DNA of 64,000 nt from Limnovirga soli. Lineage in GTDB: Bacteria > Bacteroidota > Bacteroidia > Chitinophagales > Chitinophagaceae. A program made the translations under genes and the position numbers. The stretch lies in assembly GCF_013106755.1 (NCBI RefSeq), contig NZ_WHPF01000010.1, positions 62,001 to 126,000 of the forward strand. Direction: 5' to 3'. Under the pieces are notes generated by a model. That model ran no database searches. It saw nothing but the letters and a program-made list of their open reading frames with translations, and was not told the origin of the DNA. This document shows positions 51,333-60,249 of the stretch, one piece after another; position 1 is the first letter of the stretch; the number at the start of each line of letters is the position of its first letter.

Positions 51333-53000
51333 ATGAAATATATTATTATAGGGGCAGTAGCCGGTGGTGCCAGTACTGCAGCCCGTTTAAGAAGATTAGA
51401 TGAACATGCTGAAATTATTATTTTTGAACGGGGCGCATATATATCTTATGCCAATTGCGGTTTGCCCTATTATATTGGCAATGTAATTACAGAAAGGAAT
51501 AAGTTATTTGTACAAACAGCGGCAGCATTTAATACCCGGTTTAATATTGATGTAAGGGTAAGAACAGAAGTTATATCCATTGATGCAGAACACAAAACCA
51601 TAACCGCAACCAACCTTGAAACCGGCGAAACTTACAGGGAAGTTTATGACAAACTAGTATTATCGCCTGGAGCTGAGCCACTTCGACCACCAATTCCGGG
51701 TATTAACAACGAGGGCATATTTACGCTGCGTAATGTTACTGATACAGACACAATAAAAAAATTTGTTACAACCACAAAAGCAAAAAAAGCCATTGTAGTT
51801 GGCGCAGGTTTTATCGGACTAGAAATGGCCGAAAATTTTCATCACCTTGGCATGGATGTAAGTGTGGTAGAAATGGGTAATCAAATATTGGCTCCGGTAG
51901 ATTATCCTATTGCTGCAATTGTACAACAACATATGCGCAGTAAAGGCATTTATTTACATCTAAATACAGCAGTAACAGGCTTTTCAAAGGAAAATGACAT
52001 CCTAAAAGTTACCTTAAAAAACGGCAATCAACTGGAGGCCGATATAGTTATTTTATCTATTGGAGTTAGGCCCGATACCAAGCTGGCAGTAAGTGCCAAT
52101 CTTACTCTTGGACCAGCAAATGGAATTTGGGTAAACGAGTTTATGCAAACTTCCAATAAGGATATTTATGCAGTAGGCGATGCTATTGAATTTACCAATC
52201 CAATTACACAGCAATCAATGATTACTTATCTGGCTGGGCCTGCCAATAAACAAGGACGTATTTGCGCCAATAACATTGTTTTGGGGAATAAACAGTCCTA
52301 CAAAGGAGCCATTAACAATGCCATTGTAAAAGTGTTCGACATGACAGTTGGTACAGCAGGTACTGCGGCAAAACATTTAGCTGCTGCCAACATACCCTAT
52401 GTGGTATCTACCACTCATAATGGTTCACATGCAGGCTATTATCCTAATGCAAAACAAATGAGTATACAAATTGCATTTTCACCTGCAGATGGCCGTTTAT
52501 ATAGTGCCCAAATAGCAGGTTACGAAGGTGTAGATAAACGTTTGGATATACTTGCAGGCATTATAAAAAATAACGGCACAATTGAGGATTTGATGGAATT
52601 TGAACATGCTTATGCACCGCCTTATTCATCAGCAAAAGATCCCGTTAATATGGCTGGCTTTGTAGCAGATAATATCATGCAAAAAAGGCTATCTGTTTTT
52701 TACTGGAACGAAACAACCAATATACCACCAACTGCTTTGTTGATAGATGTAAGAAGACCGGATGAATTTGAAAAAGGCAATATTCAACATGCTATCAATA
52801 TTCCGGTTGATGAATTAAGAAACAGGTTGAACGAAATACCCACAAATACGCCCATTTACATTTATTGCGAAGCAGGTTTAAGAGGTTATCTGGCCCACCG
52901 TATATTAAAGCAAAATGGATTTAATGAGGTATTTAATTTATCAGGAGGGTATTATTTGTGGCAATCCTGCACTGCCGAGCAACAACTACTTGATATGTAG
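51333..53000 (+). CDS. CoA-disulfide reductase / NADH persulfide reductase fused to rhodanese
   Basis: 555 aa. N-terminal pyridine nucleotide-disulfide oxidoreductase (residues 1-~450): FAD site GAVAGGASTAARLR, active-site Cys42 in SYANCGLPYYIG, NAD site VVGAGFIGLEMAENF, and GDAIEFTNPI. C-terminal rhodanese domain (~residues 455-555) with active-site Cys512 in YCEAGLRGYL. This is the CoADR-RHD/Npsr architecture, which reduces persulfides or polysulfides with NADH. It fits downstream of sulfide oxidation by SQR and ends the RND-pump gene run. The repeat upstream and the 180-nt gap leave open whether it has its own promoter. Confidence 0.94.
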   Translation: MKYIIIGAVAGGASTAARLRRLDEHAEIIIFERGAYISYANCGLPYYIGNVITERNKLFVQTAAAFNTRFNIDVRVRTEVISIDAEHKTITATNLETGETYREVYDKLVLSPGAEPLRPPIPGINNEGIFTLRNVTDTDTIKKFVTTTKAKKAIVVGAGFIGLEMAENFHHLGMDVSVVEMGNQILAPVDYPIAAIVQQHMRSKGIYLHLNTAVTGFSKENDILKVTLKNGNQLEADIVILSIGVRPDTKLAVSANLTLGPANGIWVNEFMQTSNKDIYAVGDAIEFTNPITQQSMITYLAGPANKQGRICANNIVLGNKQSYKGAINNAIVKVFDMTVGTAGTAAKHLAAANIPYVVSTTHNGSHAGYYPNAKQMSIQIAFSPADGRLYSAQIAGYEGVDKRLDILAGIIKNNGTIEDLMEFEHAYAPPYSSAKDPVNMAGFVADNIMQKRLSVFYWNETTNIPPTALLIDVRRPDEFEKGNIQHAINIPVDELRNRLNEIPTNTPIYIYCEAGLRGYLAHRILKQNGFNEVFNLSGGYYLWQSCTAEQQLLDM

Positions 53001-53034
53001 ATTTGTGGTAAACAAAATGCCATTTATGTAGTGA

Positions 53035-53100
53035 GCCAATATTTACATGGCAGCTTTACTTGCCACGCTCGGTTCAGGGTTCCTCTTTTATGGCAGCAAT
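53035..53100 (-). repeat. Family B intergenic repeat overlapping the 3' end of a CDS
   Basis: GCCAATA, spacing GCAGCTTTA, then the reverse of core B (53059-53083) and GGCAGCAAT. The stop codon (TGA) and last codons (AAIKEEP) of the minus-strand flavoprotein gene are read from it. Lies between convergent genes. Confidence 0.85.
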
Positions 53101-54315
53101 GGCGTTGGCAGCAATCCATCCTGTTGTCCATGCATTTTGGAAATTAAACCCTCCTGTAACACCATCAATATCCAATATTTCCCCGGCAAAATAAAGGTGG
53201 GGAACAATTTTACTTTGCATGGTATTTACATCCACTTGGGCCAATTTTATGCCCCCACATGTAACAAATTCTTCTTTAAAAGTTGTTTTGCCTTTTACGG
53301 GGAAACTATGGGCCGTTAAATATTGAATAAGGGTATTTTGTTGTTTAGCCGGCAAATCTGCCCACCTTTTTTCAGCATCAATACCTGCCTGTAGTAAAAG
53401 ATATTGCCATAACCTGTTAGGCAAGCCAAAGGGGTTTTTTGTGTACATTTTTTGAGCACCATTCAGCCGGCGTAATTCTGGCCAGCTATCCCTTAAACTA
53501 TTTTCTGTATAATCCGGAAGCCAGTTTACCAATGCAGTAAAATGATAATTACAATCTGCCAGGTATCGGGCACCCCAGGCAGATAATTTTAGTATTGCCG
53601 GACCGCTTAGTCCCCAATGCGTAATTAGCAATGGGCCAGATTCCACCAGTTTTGAAGACTGTATTTTTATCGTTGCCCGATCTACACTTACCCCCATTAA
53701 CTGGGTAATATTATTATTGGGTATATTAAATGTAAATAATGAAGGCACCGGTAATTCAATATCGTGCCCCATAGAAGTAAGCCATTCGTATTGCGTGGTT
53801 TTAGGCTGGCCGCCTGTGGCAATACATAAATAATCAGCCGTTAAGGATTTACCATTTACATCCTGCATCACAAAATGGTTATCGATACGGTCTATGCGTT
53901 TAATATCCATTCCTAATTGCACCCGAACACCGTATTTGTCAGCTTCCTTTAACAGGCAATCAATAATCGTTTGCGAACTATCTGTTACAGGGAACATTCT
54001 TCCATCGGCTTCTGCTTTTAAGGTTACCCCTCTTTGCTCAAACCATTGTATTGTATCAGTGGCATTAAACCAATGAAATGCTTTTTTGAGAAAATGCTGG
54101 CCCCGGGGATAATGTTTAGACAGGGCCTCAATTTCAAAACAGTGGTGGGTAACATTGCATCTTCCACCGCCACTGATTTTAACCTTGGACAAAACCTTAT
54201 TGGATTTTTCTACAAGTATTACCTGTAAATCAGGCTGTAGCATAGCTGCATTTATAGCACAAAAAAAGCCAGCTGCACCACCGCCAATAACAACCAGCTT
54301 TTTTTGTATTGCCAT
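53074..54315 (-). CDS. HI0933/BaiN-like flavoprotein
   Basis: 413 aa NAD(P)/FAD-dependent oxidoreductase. FAD site VVIGGGAAGFFCAINAAM at the N-terminus, KVKISGGGRCNVTHH, and the C-terminal GEILDIDGVTGGFNFQNAWTTG are family signatures. Biochemical role is not established for this family except in BaiN-type steroid chemistry. Its start lies 2 nt after the map stop, so it is co-transcribed with map. Its last codons and stop are supplied by a family B repeat, so the final residues may differ from relatives. Confidence 0.93.
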   Translation of the reverse strand: MAIQKKLVVIGGGAAGFFCAINAAMLQPDLQVILVEKSNKVLSKVKISGGGRCNVTHHCFEIEALSKHYPRGQHFLKKAFHWFNATDTIQWFEQRGVTLKAEADGRMFPVTDSSQTIIDCLLKEADKYGVRVQLGMDIKRIDRIDNHFVMQDVNGKSLTADYLCIATGGQPKTTQYEWLTSMGHDIELPVPSLFTFNIPNNNITQLMGVSVDRATIKIQSSKLVESGPLLITHWGLSGPAILKLSAWGARYLADCNYHFTALVNWLPDYTENSLRDSWPELRRLNGAQKMYTKNPFGLPNRLWQYLLLQAGIDAEKRWADLPAKQQNTLIQYLTAHSFPVKGKTTFKEEFVTCGGIKLAQVDVNTMQSKIVPHLYFAGEILDIDGVTGGFNFQNAWTTGWIAANAIAAIKEEP

Positions 54316-54317
54316 AC

Positions 54318-55163
54318 TTATTGCGCAGCAACTGCTGCGGTATAATAGGAAGTATTTAAATGAGGGTTAGCTTGTTCAGCAGCTTCAATAATAGAATAAT
54401 CGCTTAATATAAGGGCCTTATTACGTTTTACACAAACGTCATGTTCAAAATGCACGGATGGCTTTCCGTCACGTGTTTTAACTGTCCAGCCATCTGATTC
54501 GGTATACACATCTTTGGTGCCCATATTGATCATTGGCTCAATAGCCAGCACCATATTCTCTTTCATTTTTTTTCCATCACCACGCTTGCCATAATTGGGT
54601 ACTTGTGGATCTTCATGCAAGCTTCTACCCAAACCATGACCAACCAATTCACGCACTACTCCATAGCCATTACGACGCTCTGTATGCTCCTGAATAGCAT
54701 AACTGATATCACCTACCCGATTACCAGCTATTGCCTTTTCTATGCCCTTATATAATGATTCTTTTGTAACCTTTACCAAACGCAGTATTTCTTCACTTAC
54801 CTCTCCCAAAATAAAAGTATAAGCATGATCTCCATGCCAGCCATTAAGAATTACGCCCATATCAATAGAAACGATATCTCCTTCCTTTAGGGGCACATTA
54901 TCAGGAAAGCCGTGGACCACAACATCATTTACAGAAGCACAAATATGATGAGGATACCCACGATAATTATAGAATGAAGGTATTGCTTTATGATCCTGCA
55001 CAAATTCAGCACAAAGCTTATCAATCTCAAGGGTTGTCATACCCGGTTGTAAAACATTGGCTACGGCTGTAAGTGTTTTACTTACCAATGTAGCACTTTG
55101 TTTCATTAATGCTACTTCTGCTTCGGTTTTGTAAATTATCATACCATTTATTCTTCGTGACAT
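54318..55163 (-). CDS. map: Methionine aminopeptidase
   Basis: Removes the initiator Met. 281 aa from 55163; an ATG at 55142 (MIIYKTEAEVALMKQSA) gives 274 aa and is closer to the family's start. Metal ligands are complete: Asp in SIDMGV, Asp in WHGDHAYTF, His in GHGLGR, Glu in IEPMI and Glu in VHFEHDV. It follows secY after 241 nt that hold a terminator and a family A repeat, so it may not be expressed with the spc operon. Confidence 0.97.
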   Translation of the reverse strand: MSRRINGMIIYKTEAEVALMKQSATLVSKTLTAVANVLQPGMTTLEIDKLCAEFVQDHKAIPSFYNYRGYPHHICASVNDVVVHGFPDNVPLKEGDIVSIDMGVILNGWHGDHAYTFILGEVSEEILRLVKVTKESLYKGIEKAIAGNRVGDISYAIQEHTERRNGYGVVRELVGHGLGRSLHEDPQVPNYGKRGDGKKMKENMVLAIEPMINMGTKDVYTESDGWTVKTRDGKPSVHFEHDVCVKRNKALILSDYSIIEAAEQANPHLNTSYYTAAVAAQ

Positions 55164-55273
55164 TATAATAGTTGATTTGATATTGCATTAGTGCAAATAC
55201 CAAAATTTGAGGGCAAAAATTGCTTTCTTATACCCACTTAATTTCAATTTGTTTTGCTGCGGCAGTTGTTAGC

Positions 55274-55323
55274 GCCGAAGAGTGCGACGCAACGGATGCC
55301 TCATTTTTAACCTTTTGCCTGGC
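55274..55323 (+). repeat. Family A intergenic repeat, single arm
   Basis: Diverged core GCCGAAGAGTGCGACGCAAC (55274-55293), 23 nt, GCCTGGC (55317-55323), between secY and map. Confidence 0.82.
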
Positions 55324-55348
55324 TAAAAAAACAGTTATTAGGCTTTAT

Positions 55349-55386
55349 AAAAAATAACACCTGCCAGATTGCTGACAGGTGTTATG
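55349..55386 (-). terminator. Terminator after secY
   Basis: On the minus strand ATAACACCTG/CAGGTGTTAT with a 12-nt loop followed by six T; 18 nt after the secY stop. Confidence 0.82.
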
Positions 55387-55404
55387 TATATCAAAGAAAT
55401 TATA

Positions 55405-56751
55405 CTAATAACTTGCTGAAGATACGGCCTGTCTGCCCTGTATTCTTCCACCACTCATTAACCCATCGTATTGACGCATTAAGAGGTGAGTTTCAATTTG
55501 TTGTAGTGTATCTAAAATTACACCCACCATAATTAGCAAGGAGGTACCACCAAAGAAGGTACTGAATCCTTGTATAACACCAAGCATTTGTGCGAAACCA
55601 GGTAAGATACCTATGAAAGCTAAAAATACGGCACCAGGTAAAGTAATTTTATCCATGATAGCACCTATATAATCGGCAGTTGGCTGACCAGGTTTTACAC
55701 CAGGTATAAATCCGTTATTGCGTTTCAAGTCTTCGCTCATTTGCTTTGGATTAAAAATCAAAGCAGTATAAAGGAAAGTAAAGCCAATTACCATGATACC
55801 ATAGATTAACATGTACCAGCCATTACTATGATCGGAGAATATTTTTACTATACCCTGAGCAGAATCTAAATTGGTGAAGGAGAACAATGTTGGCAAGAAC
55901 ATGATGGCTTGCGCAAAGATAATAGGCATTACACCCGCACTGTTAACTTTTAAAGGCAGGAATTGACGTGCACCACCAAATTGCCTGTTACCAATTATTT
56001 GCTTGGCATAATTAACAGGAACTCTTCTTACACCCTGAATAAGGATAATAAGACCCATGATGATGGCAATTAAAATAGCTATTTCAATCATGAATATTAA
56101 TAAACCACCGCCACCTTTGGTTTGCTTGGCAGCAAATTCCTGAATGATAGATTGCGGTAATCTGGATAATATACCAATCATGATGATAATTGATACACCA
56201 TTACCTAAGCCTTTATCCTGAATTTTCTCGCCTAACCACATTACAAACAAAGTACCTGCAGAAAGAACGATGATAGTAGAATAAAGGAAATAATCTTTGT
56301 AAGATTCAATCATTGCTTCTGCATAGCCTGGCGTTTTAAGGTAAGCTACATAAGCGCTTGCCTGCAGAATAGTTACCAATACGGTTAAGTATCTTGTCCA
56401 CTGATTGATTTTTTTACGGCCACTCTCTCCTTCTTTTTGCACTTTCTGCATTTGAGGAACAAGAATCGTCATTAACTGCATAAAAATAGAAGCAGAGATA
56501 TAAGGCATTACACCCAAAGCAAAAATAGAAGCTTGTGAAAAAGCGCCACCTGCAAATGCATCAAATAAACCTAGTAAACCATTGCTGCTGGCACTGGATT
56601 GAGCTGCGGATAATTTATTAGGATCGATACCAGGCAAAACAATATGTGCACCCAATCTGTAAACCAGAATTAGCGTTAAGGTTACCACGATTTTACTGCG
56701 TAACTCTTCTATGCCCCAAATATTCTTAATTGTCTGAATTAATTTTTTCAC
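55405..56751 (-). CDS. secY: Protein translocase subunit SecY, GTG start
   Basis: Core channel of the Sec translocon. 448 aa from GTG at 56751, which gives (M)KKLIQTIKNIWGIEELR, the conserved N-terminus; the open frame continues 23 codons upstream through the hairpin with non-homologous residues. Ten membrane helices are present, with LGVMPYISASIFMQ, the cytosolic loop FNPKQMSEDLKRNNGFIPG and KPGQPTADYI near the end, all as in SecY. 85 nt downstream of rplO. Confidence 0.96.
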   Translation of the reverse strand: MKKLIQTIKNIWGIEELRSKIVVTLTLILVYRLGAHIVLPGIDPNKLSAAQSSASSNGLLGLFDAFAGGAFSQASIFALGVMPYISASIFMQLMTILVPQMQKVQKEGESGRKKINQWTRYLTVLVTILQASAYVAYLKTPGYAEAMIESYKDYFLYSTIIVLSAGTLFVMWLGEKIQDKGLGNGVSIIIMIGILSRLPQSIIQEFAAKQTKGGGGLLIFMIEIAILIAIIMGLIILIQGVRRVPVNYAKQIIGNRQFGGARQFLPLKVNSAGVMPIIFAQAIMFLPTLFSFTNLDSAQGIVKIFSDHSNGWYMLIYGIMVIGFTFLYTALIFNPKQMSEDLKRNNGFIPGVKPGQPTADYIGAIMDKITLPGAVFLAFIGILPGFAQMLGVIQGFSTFFGGTSLLIMVGVILDTLQQIETHLLMRQYDGLMSGGRIQGRQAVSSASY

Positions 56752-56793
56752 TGAAAAATATGTTATGAAAGTGAATGCATGCTGTAAACCAAA

Positions 56794-56816
56794 AGACGCA
56801 TCTATGGATGCGTCTG
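56794..56816 (-). promoter_or_regulatory. Hairpin in the rplO-secY gap
   Basis: AGACGCATC/GATGCGTCT stem, then TTTT on the minus strand; may attenuate or protect the transcript between rplO and secY. Confidence 0.5.
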
Positions 56817-56836
56817 GCAAATGTCGTTAAAATAAA

Positions 56837-57283
56837 TTATATAATTTCAACGGTACCGCCTGCTGCTTCAATAGCCGCTTTGGCTTTTGCGCTAACCGCG
56901 TTTACTTTGAAAGATAATTTAGATTGCAGTTCGCCATTTCCTAATATTTTAACTTTATCTGATTTAGCTATTAAACCATTTACATATAAAGTCTCTACGC
57001 TAAATTCAGCAAAACCGTATTTTTCATTTAGTTGATCGATCTGACCTAAGTTAAACACAGAAAATTCTACTCGGCCATGATTTTTAAAACCACGCTTTGG
57101 AATTCTTCTTTGAATAGGCATCTGACCACCTTCATGTGCCATTTTGCTGGCATAACCGGCACGGCTTTGTCCACCCTTATTACCCTTGGTAGAGGTACCA
57201 CCTTTACCACTTGCTTCACCACGACCGATACGTTTTTCTTTGTGTACTGAACCTTCAGCAGGTTTTAAATTGTGCAGTTTCAT
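56837..57283 (-). CDS. rplO: 50S ribosomal protein L15
   Basis: 148 aa. N-terminal KLHNLKPAEGS and the Gly/Lys-rich RIGRGEASGKGGTSTKGNKGG are diagnostic; AIEAAGGTVEII ends it. It follows rpmD in the usual spc order. Confidence 0.97.
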   Translation of the reverse strand: MKLHNLKPAEGSVHKEKRIGRGEASGKGGTSTKGNKGGQSRAGYASKMAHEGGQMPIQRRIPKRGFKNHGRVEFSVFNLGQIDQLNEKYGFAEFSVETLYVNGLIAKSDKVKILGNGELQSKLSFKVNAVSAKAKAAIEAAGGTVEII

Positions 57284-57385
57284 GTTGTATTGATTTTTTT
57301 ACTCAACGGGGAATCGCCCCCTCGCTATTAATGATATGACTGTAAAACAAATGTGCAAATTGTATAACAATTGCACATTAATAAT

Positions 57386-57571
57386 TTATTCGGCTATTTG
57401 TTCAACCTTAACTAGGTGACTAACTTTTTCCACCATCCCAAGAATTTGTGGAGTTACTTCAACCTCTTTGGAAGAGTTCAGCTTCTTCAGACCTAAAGCC
57501 TGCAATGTAAGCTTTTGACGTTCAGATCTGTCAATGCCGCTTTTTATTTGCGTAATCTTGATTTTGCTCAT
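57386..57571 (-). CDS. rpmD: 50S ribosomal protein L30
   Basis: 61 aa from the ATG at 57571 (MSKIKITQIKSGIDRSERQ); the longer frame is leader. ALGLKKLNSSKEVEVTPQILGMV is typical of L30. Between rpsE and rplO as usual. Confidence 0.96.
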   Translation of the reverse strand: MSKIKITQIKSGIDRSERQKLTLQALGLKKLNSSKEVEVTPQILGMVEKVSHLVKVEQIAE

Positions 57572-57624
57572 GATAAATAAGTTTGCCAATAATTTACCTG
57601 CACACAGCAGATAACTATTGAATA

Positions 57625-58146
57625 TTATCCGTTAAAAACTTTAGTTAATTTAATGTTTCTGTTTTTAGCTACTTCAATAGGTTCCCTTAATAGGGTAAGC
57701 GCTTTTATAGTAGCTTTTACAACATTGTGAGGATTGGCAGAACCCAGGCTTTTAGCAAGTACGTCTGTTACACCGGCACTTTCTAATACAGCACGCATGC
57801 TACCACCCGCGATAACACCGGTACCATGTGCAGCTGGCTTAATCAATACTTTAGCAGCACCATCTTTAGCCAGTTGTTCGTGAGGAATAGTTCCATGCAT
57901 TACAGGCACTTTTACCAAATTTTTCTTAGCATCTTCAATGCCTTTGGTAATAGCTTCCTGTACTTCTTTTGCTTTACCTAAACCATGACCAACAACACCA
58001 TTCTCGTTACCTACAACAACAATTGCAGAGAAACTAAATGTACGGCCACCTTTGGTAGTTTTTACAACACGGTTAATGGCAACAACTTTATCTTTCAATT
58101 CAACATCGCCGCCGGCCTTTACCTTATTTAAATTAACTTTAGCCAT
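57625..58146 (-). CDS. rpsE: 30S ribosomal protein S5
   Basis: 173 aa. The double-stranded RNA-binding N-terminal domain ([20 protein letters not shown]) and the C-terminal [16 protein letters not shown] are clear. 83 nt after rplR. Confidence 0.97.
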   Translation of the reverse strand: MAKVNLNKVKAGGDVELKDKVVAINRVVKTTKGGRTFSFSAIVVVGNENGVVGHGLGKAKEVQEAITKGIEDAKKNLVKVPVMHGTIPHEQLAKDGAAKVLIKPAAHGTGVIAGGSMRAVLESAGVTDVLAKSLGSANPHNVVKATIKALTLLREPIEVAKNRNIKLTKVFNG

Positions 58147-58229
58147 TTGATATTTGCAAATTATGCCTGCCGTTTGGCAAACAGGTTTTACGAATTACGT
58201 TTTATAACATTCTGCTATGCAGATAATTT

Positions 58230-58583
58230 TTAGAACAACAGGCCACCTTCACGTGCACCTTCTGCTACAGCTTTAACACGACCATGGTATAAATAACCAC
58301 TACGATCAAACACTGCGGTGGTAACACCTAATGCAATTGCTTTTGTTGCAATAGCAGCACCCACCATTTTACTTTTTTCTACTTTATTACCAGCCTGTGC
58401 TTTAATATCTTTATCGTTTGAAGATGCAGCAGCAATTGTTTGTCCGCTAATATCATCTATCAATTGAACATAGATATCAGTATTACTGCGGAATACAGAC
58501 AATCTTGGTTTTACAGCTACACCAGCAACTTTCTTACGAATTCTGTAGCGTATCTTTTGTCTTCTTAATATTTTACTGTCCAT
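58230..58583 (-). CDS. rplR: 50S ribosomal protein L18
   Basis: 117 aa. [18 protein letters not shown] and the C-terminal [24 protein letters not shown] are the L18 signatures. Separated from rplF by 205 nt containing a family A pair, unusual for this operon. Confidence 0.97.
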   Translation of the reverse strand: MDSKILRRQKIRYRIRKKVAGVAVKPRLSVFRSNTDIYVQLIDDISGQTIAAASSNDKDIKAQAGNKVEKSKMVGAAIATKAIALGVTTAVFDRSGYLYHGRVKAVAEGAREGGLLF

Positions 58584-58650
58584 ATACTTCTATTTGATGA
58601 CTCCTGAATAATGCCAGAAGGTTTTATGTTTTTGAACTAAACGCTTTGTG

Positions 58651-58757
58651 GTGCTTTAGTTGTGTCACTCACTTGTACTCTATCACTTTGCTGAGCAATG
58701 ACCTGAAAGTAAAAGTGTGCGACGCAAGATAAGCAGATATAAGATATACAGCCGGGA
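58651..58757. repeat. Family A inverted pair inside the spc operon
   Basis: Left arm degenerate (GTGTCACTCACTTGTAC, 58662-58678). Right arm: core GTAAAAGTGTGCGACGCAAG (58709-58728), 22 nt, GCCGGGA (58751-58757). Fills the 205-nt gap between rplF and rplR. Confidence 0.8.
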
Positions 58758-58788
58758 AAATAAAATTTCGGCAGCTGTATATTTAAAT

Positions 58789-59343
58789 TTATTTACCGGC
58801 AGCTTTACCAGCTTTTCTACGTACAATCTCATCGCTGTACTTAACACCTTTACCTTTGTACGGTTCTGGTTTACGTAAACTGCGAATTTTTGCAGCCACC
58901 TGACCAAGCAATTGCCTGTCTGATCCTTCAAGTATAATTTGTGGATTTTTACCTTTTTCAGTAAGCGTTTCCACCTTTAATTCTTTAGGAACCTCGAAAA
59001 TAATATTGTGCGAATAACCCAATGAAAGATCTAATAAATTTCCCTGATTGGCTGCTTTGTAACCCACACCCACTAATTCTAATTGCTTTTTAAAACCTTC
59101 AGTTACGCCATTAACCATATTGGATAATAAAGAACGGTATAAACCGTGCATAGCGCGGTGACGAATTTGATCAGTTGGTCTTTTTAAAACAATATGATCT
59201 TCTTCAATTGTTACAGTAATATCTCTGTCAACAGCTTGCTTTAATTCAGCTTTAGGGCCTTTAACGGTAATGATATTATCAGCTCCTACAGTTATTTTAA
59301 CACCTGCAGGTATTGTGATGGGCTTTTTACCTATACGTGACAT
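58789..59343 (-). CDS. rplF: 50S ribosomal protein L6
   Basis: 184 aa with two L6 repeats: MSRIGKKPITIPAGVKI at the start and KIRSLRKPEPYKGKGVKYSDE near the end. The C-terminus is slightly extended (RRKAGKAAGK). Confidence 0.97.
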   Translation of the reverse strand: MSRIGKKPITIPAGVKITVGADNIITVKGPKAELKQAVDRDITVTIEEDHIVLKRPTDQIRHRAMHGLYRSLLSNMVNGVTEGFKKQLELVGVGYKAANQGNLLDLSLGYSHNIIFEVPKELKVETLTEKGKNPQIILEGSDRQLLGQVAAKIRSLRKPEPYKGKGVKYSDEIVRRKAGKAAGK

Positions 59344-59431
59344 AGTCGGTTTTTAATTTATTATTATACAAATCGGATGAGTGTTCAGCCACGACTGGGG
59401 CTTAATTATCAAATCCATTATTAAATATTTA

Positions 59432-59830
59432 TTAGGAAATGTAGCAAAGCACTTCTCCGCCAACATTTTCAGATTTAGCTTGCTTATCTGTCATTACACC
59501 TTTAGATGTACTTAAGATAGCAATACCCAAACCATTGATAACACGCTTGATTTCTGCTGGCTTAGCATACTGCCTTAAACCCGGACGGCTAACTCTTTCA
59601 AGAGAGCGTATTGCAGGTTGTTTGGTTTGAAGGTCATACTTCAAGGCTATTTTGATAATACCTTGTTTTGTATCTTCTTCAAATTTGTATTTAAGAATAT
59701 AACCTTGATCGTAAAGGATCTCAGTAATACGCTTTTTTAAATTAGAAGCAGGTATTTCTACCAACCTATGACCAGCCATTTGAGCGTTACGAATCCTGGT
59801 AAGGAAATCTGCTATAGGATCAGTTACCAT
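59432..59830 (-). CDS. rpsH: 30S ribosomal protein S8
   Basis: 132 aa. PIADFLTRIRNAQMAGH at the start and LSTSKGVMTDKQAKSENVGGE (only the TSKGVMTD motif is decisive) at the end identify S8. Confidence 0.97.
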   Translation of the reverse strand: MVTDPIADFLTRIRNAQMAGHRLVEIPASNLKKRITEILYDQGYILKYKFEEDTKQGIIKIALKYDLQTKQPAIRSLERVSRPGLRQYAKPAEIKRVINGLGIAILSTSKGVMTDKQAKSENVGGEVLCYIS

Positions 59831-59912
59831 AACTATTATTAATTAATCTGTTCAAAATTTAAGATTCACTATGAACATTACGTTCATAATATGTTGTTGC
59901 AGCGTGTAAATA

Positions 59913-60182
59913 CTACCAGCTGGCTTTTTTCACACCTGGAATTTTACCATCCAATGCCATATCGCGGAAAGCTATCCTTGATACACCAAAGTACCTGATA
60001 TAACCGCGGGGTCTACCCGAAAGCTGACAACGGTTTTTAAGACGTACAGGTGAAGCATTTTTTGGTAAAAGATCTAATGCCTGGTAATCGCCGGCAGCTT
60101 TTAAGGCAGCACGCTTTTCAGCATATTTAGCTACCATTACTTCACGCTTTCTTTGCCTGGCCTTTACTGATTGTTTTGCCAT
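59913..60182 (-). CDS. rpsN: 30S ribosomal protein S14, zinc-free type
   Basis: 89 aa, the longer C-minus form without the four zinc cysteines. [21 protein letters not shown] and the final PGVKKASW are diagnostic. Confidence 0.97.
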   Translation of the reverse strand: MAKQSVKARQRKREVMVAKYAEKRAALKAAGDYQALDLLPKNASPVRLKNRCQLSGRPRGYIRYFGVSRIAFRDMALDGKIPGVKKASW

Positions 60183-60249
60183 AATGAGATTTGTTTATCA
60201 CGAAAAAGGTAAAACTTAATTAGTCCCGATTCGTTTGTCTTAGACTATA

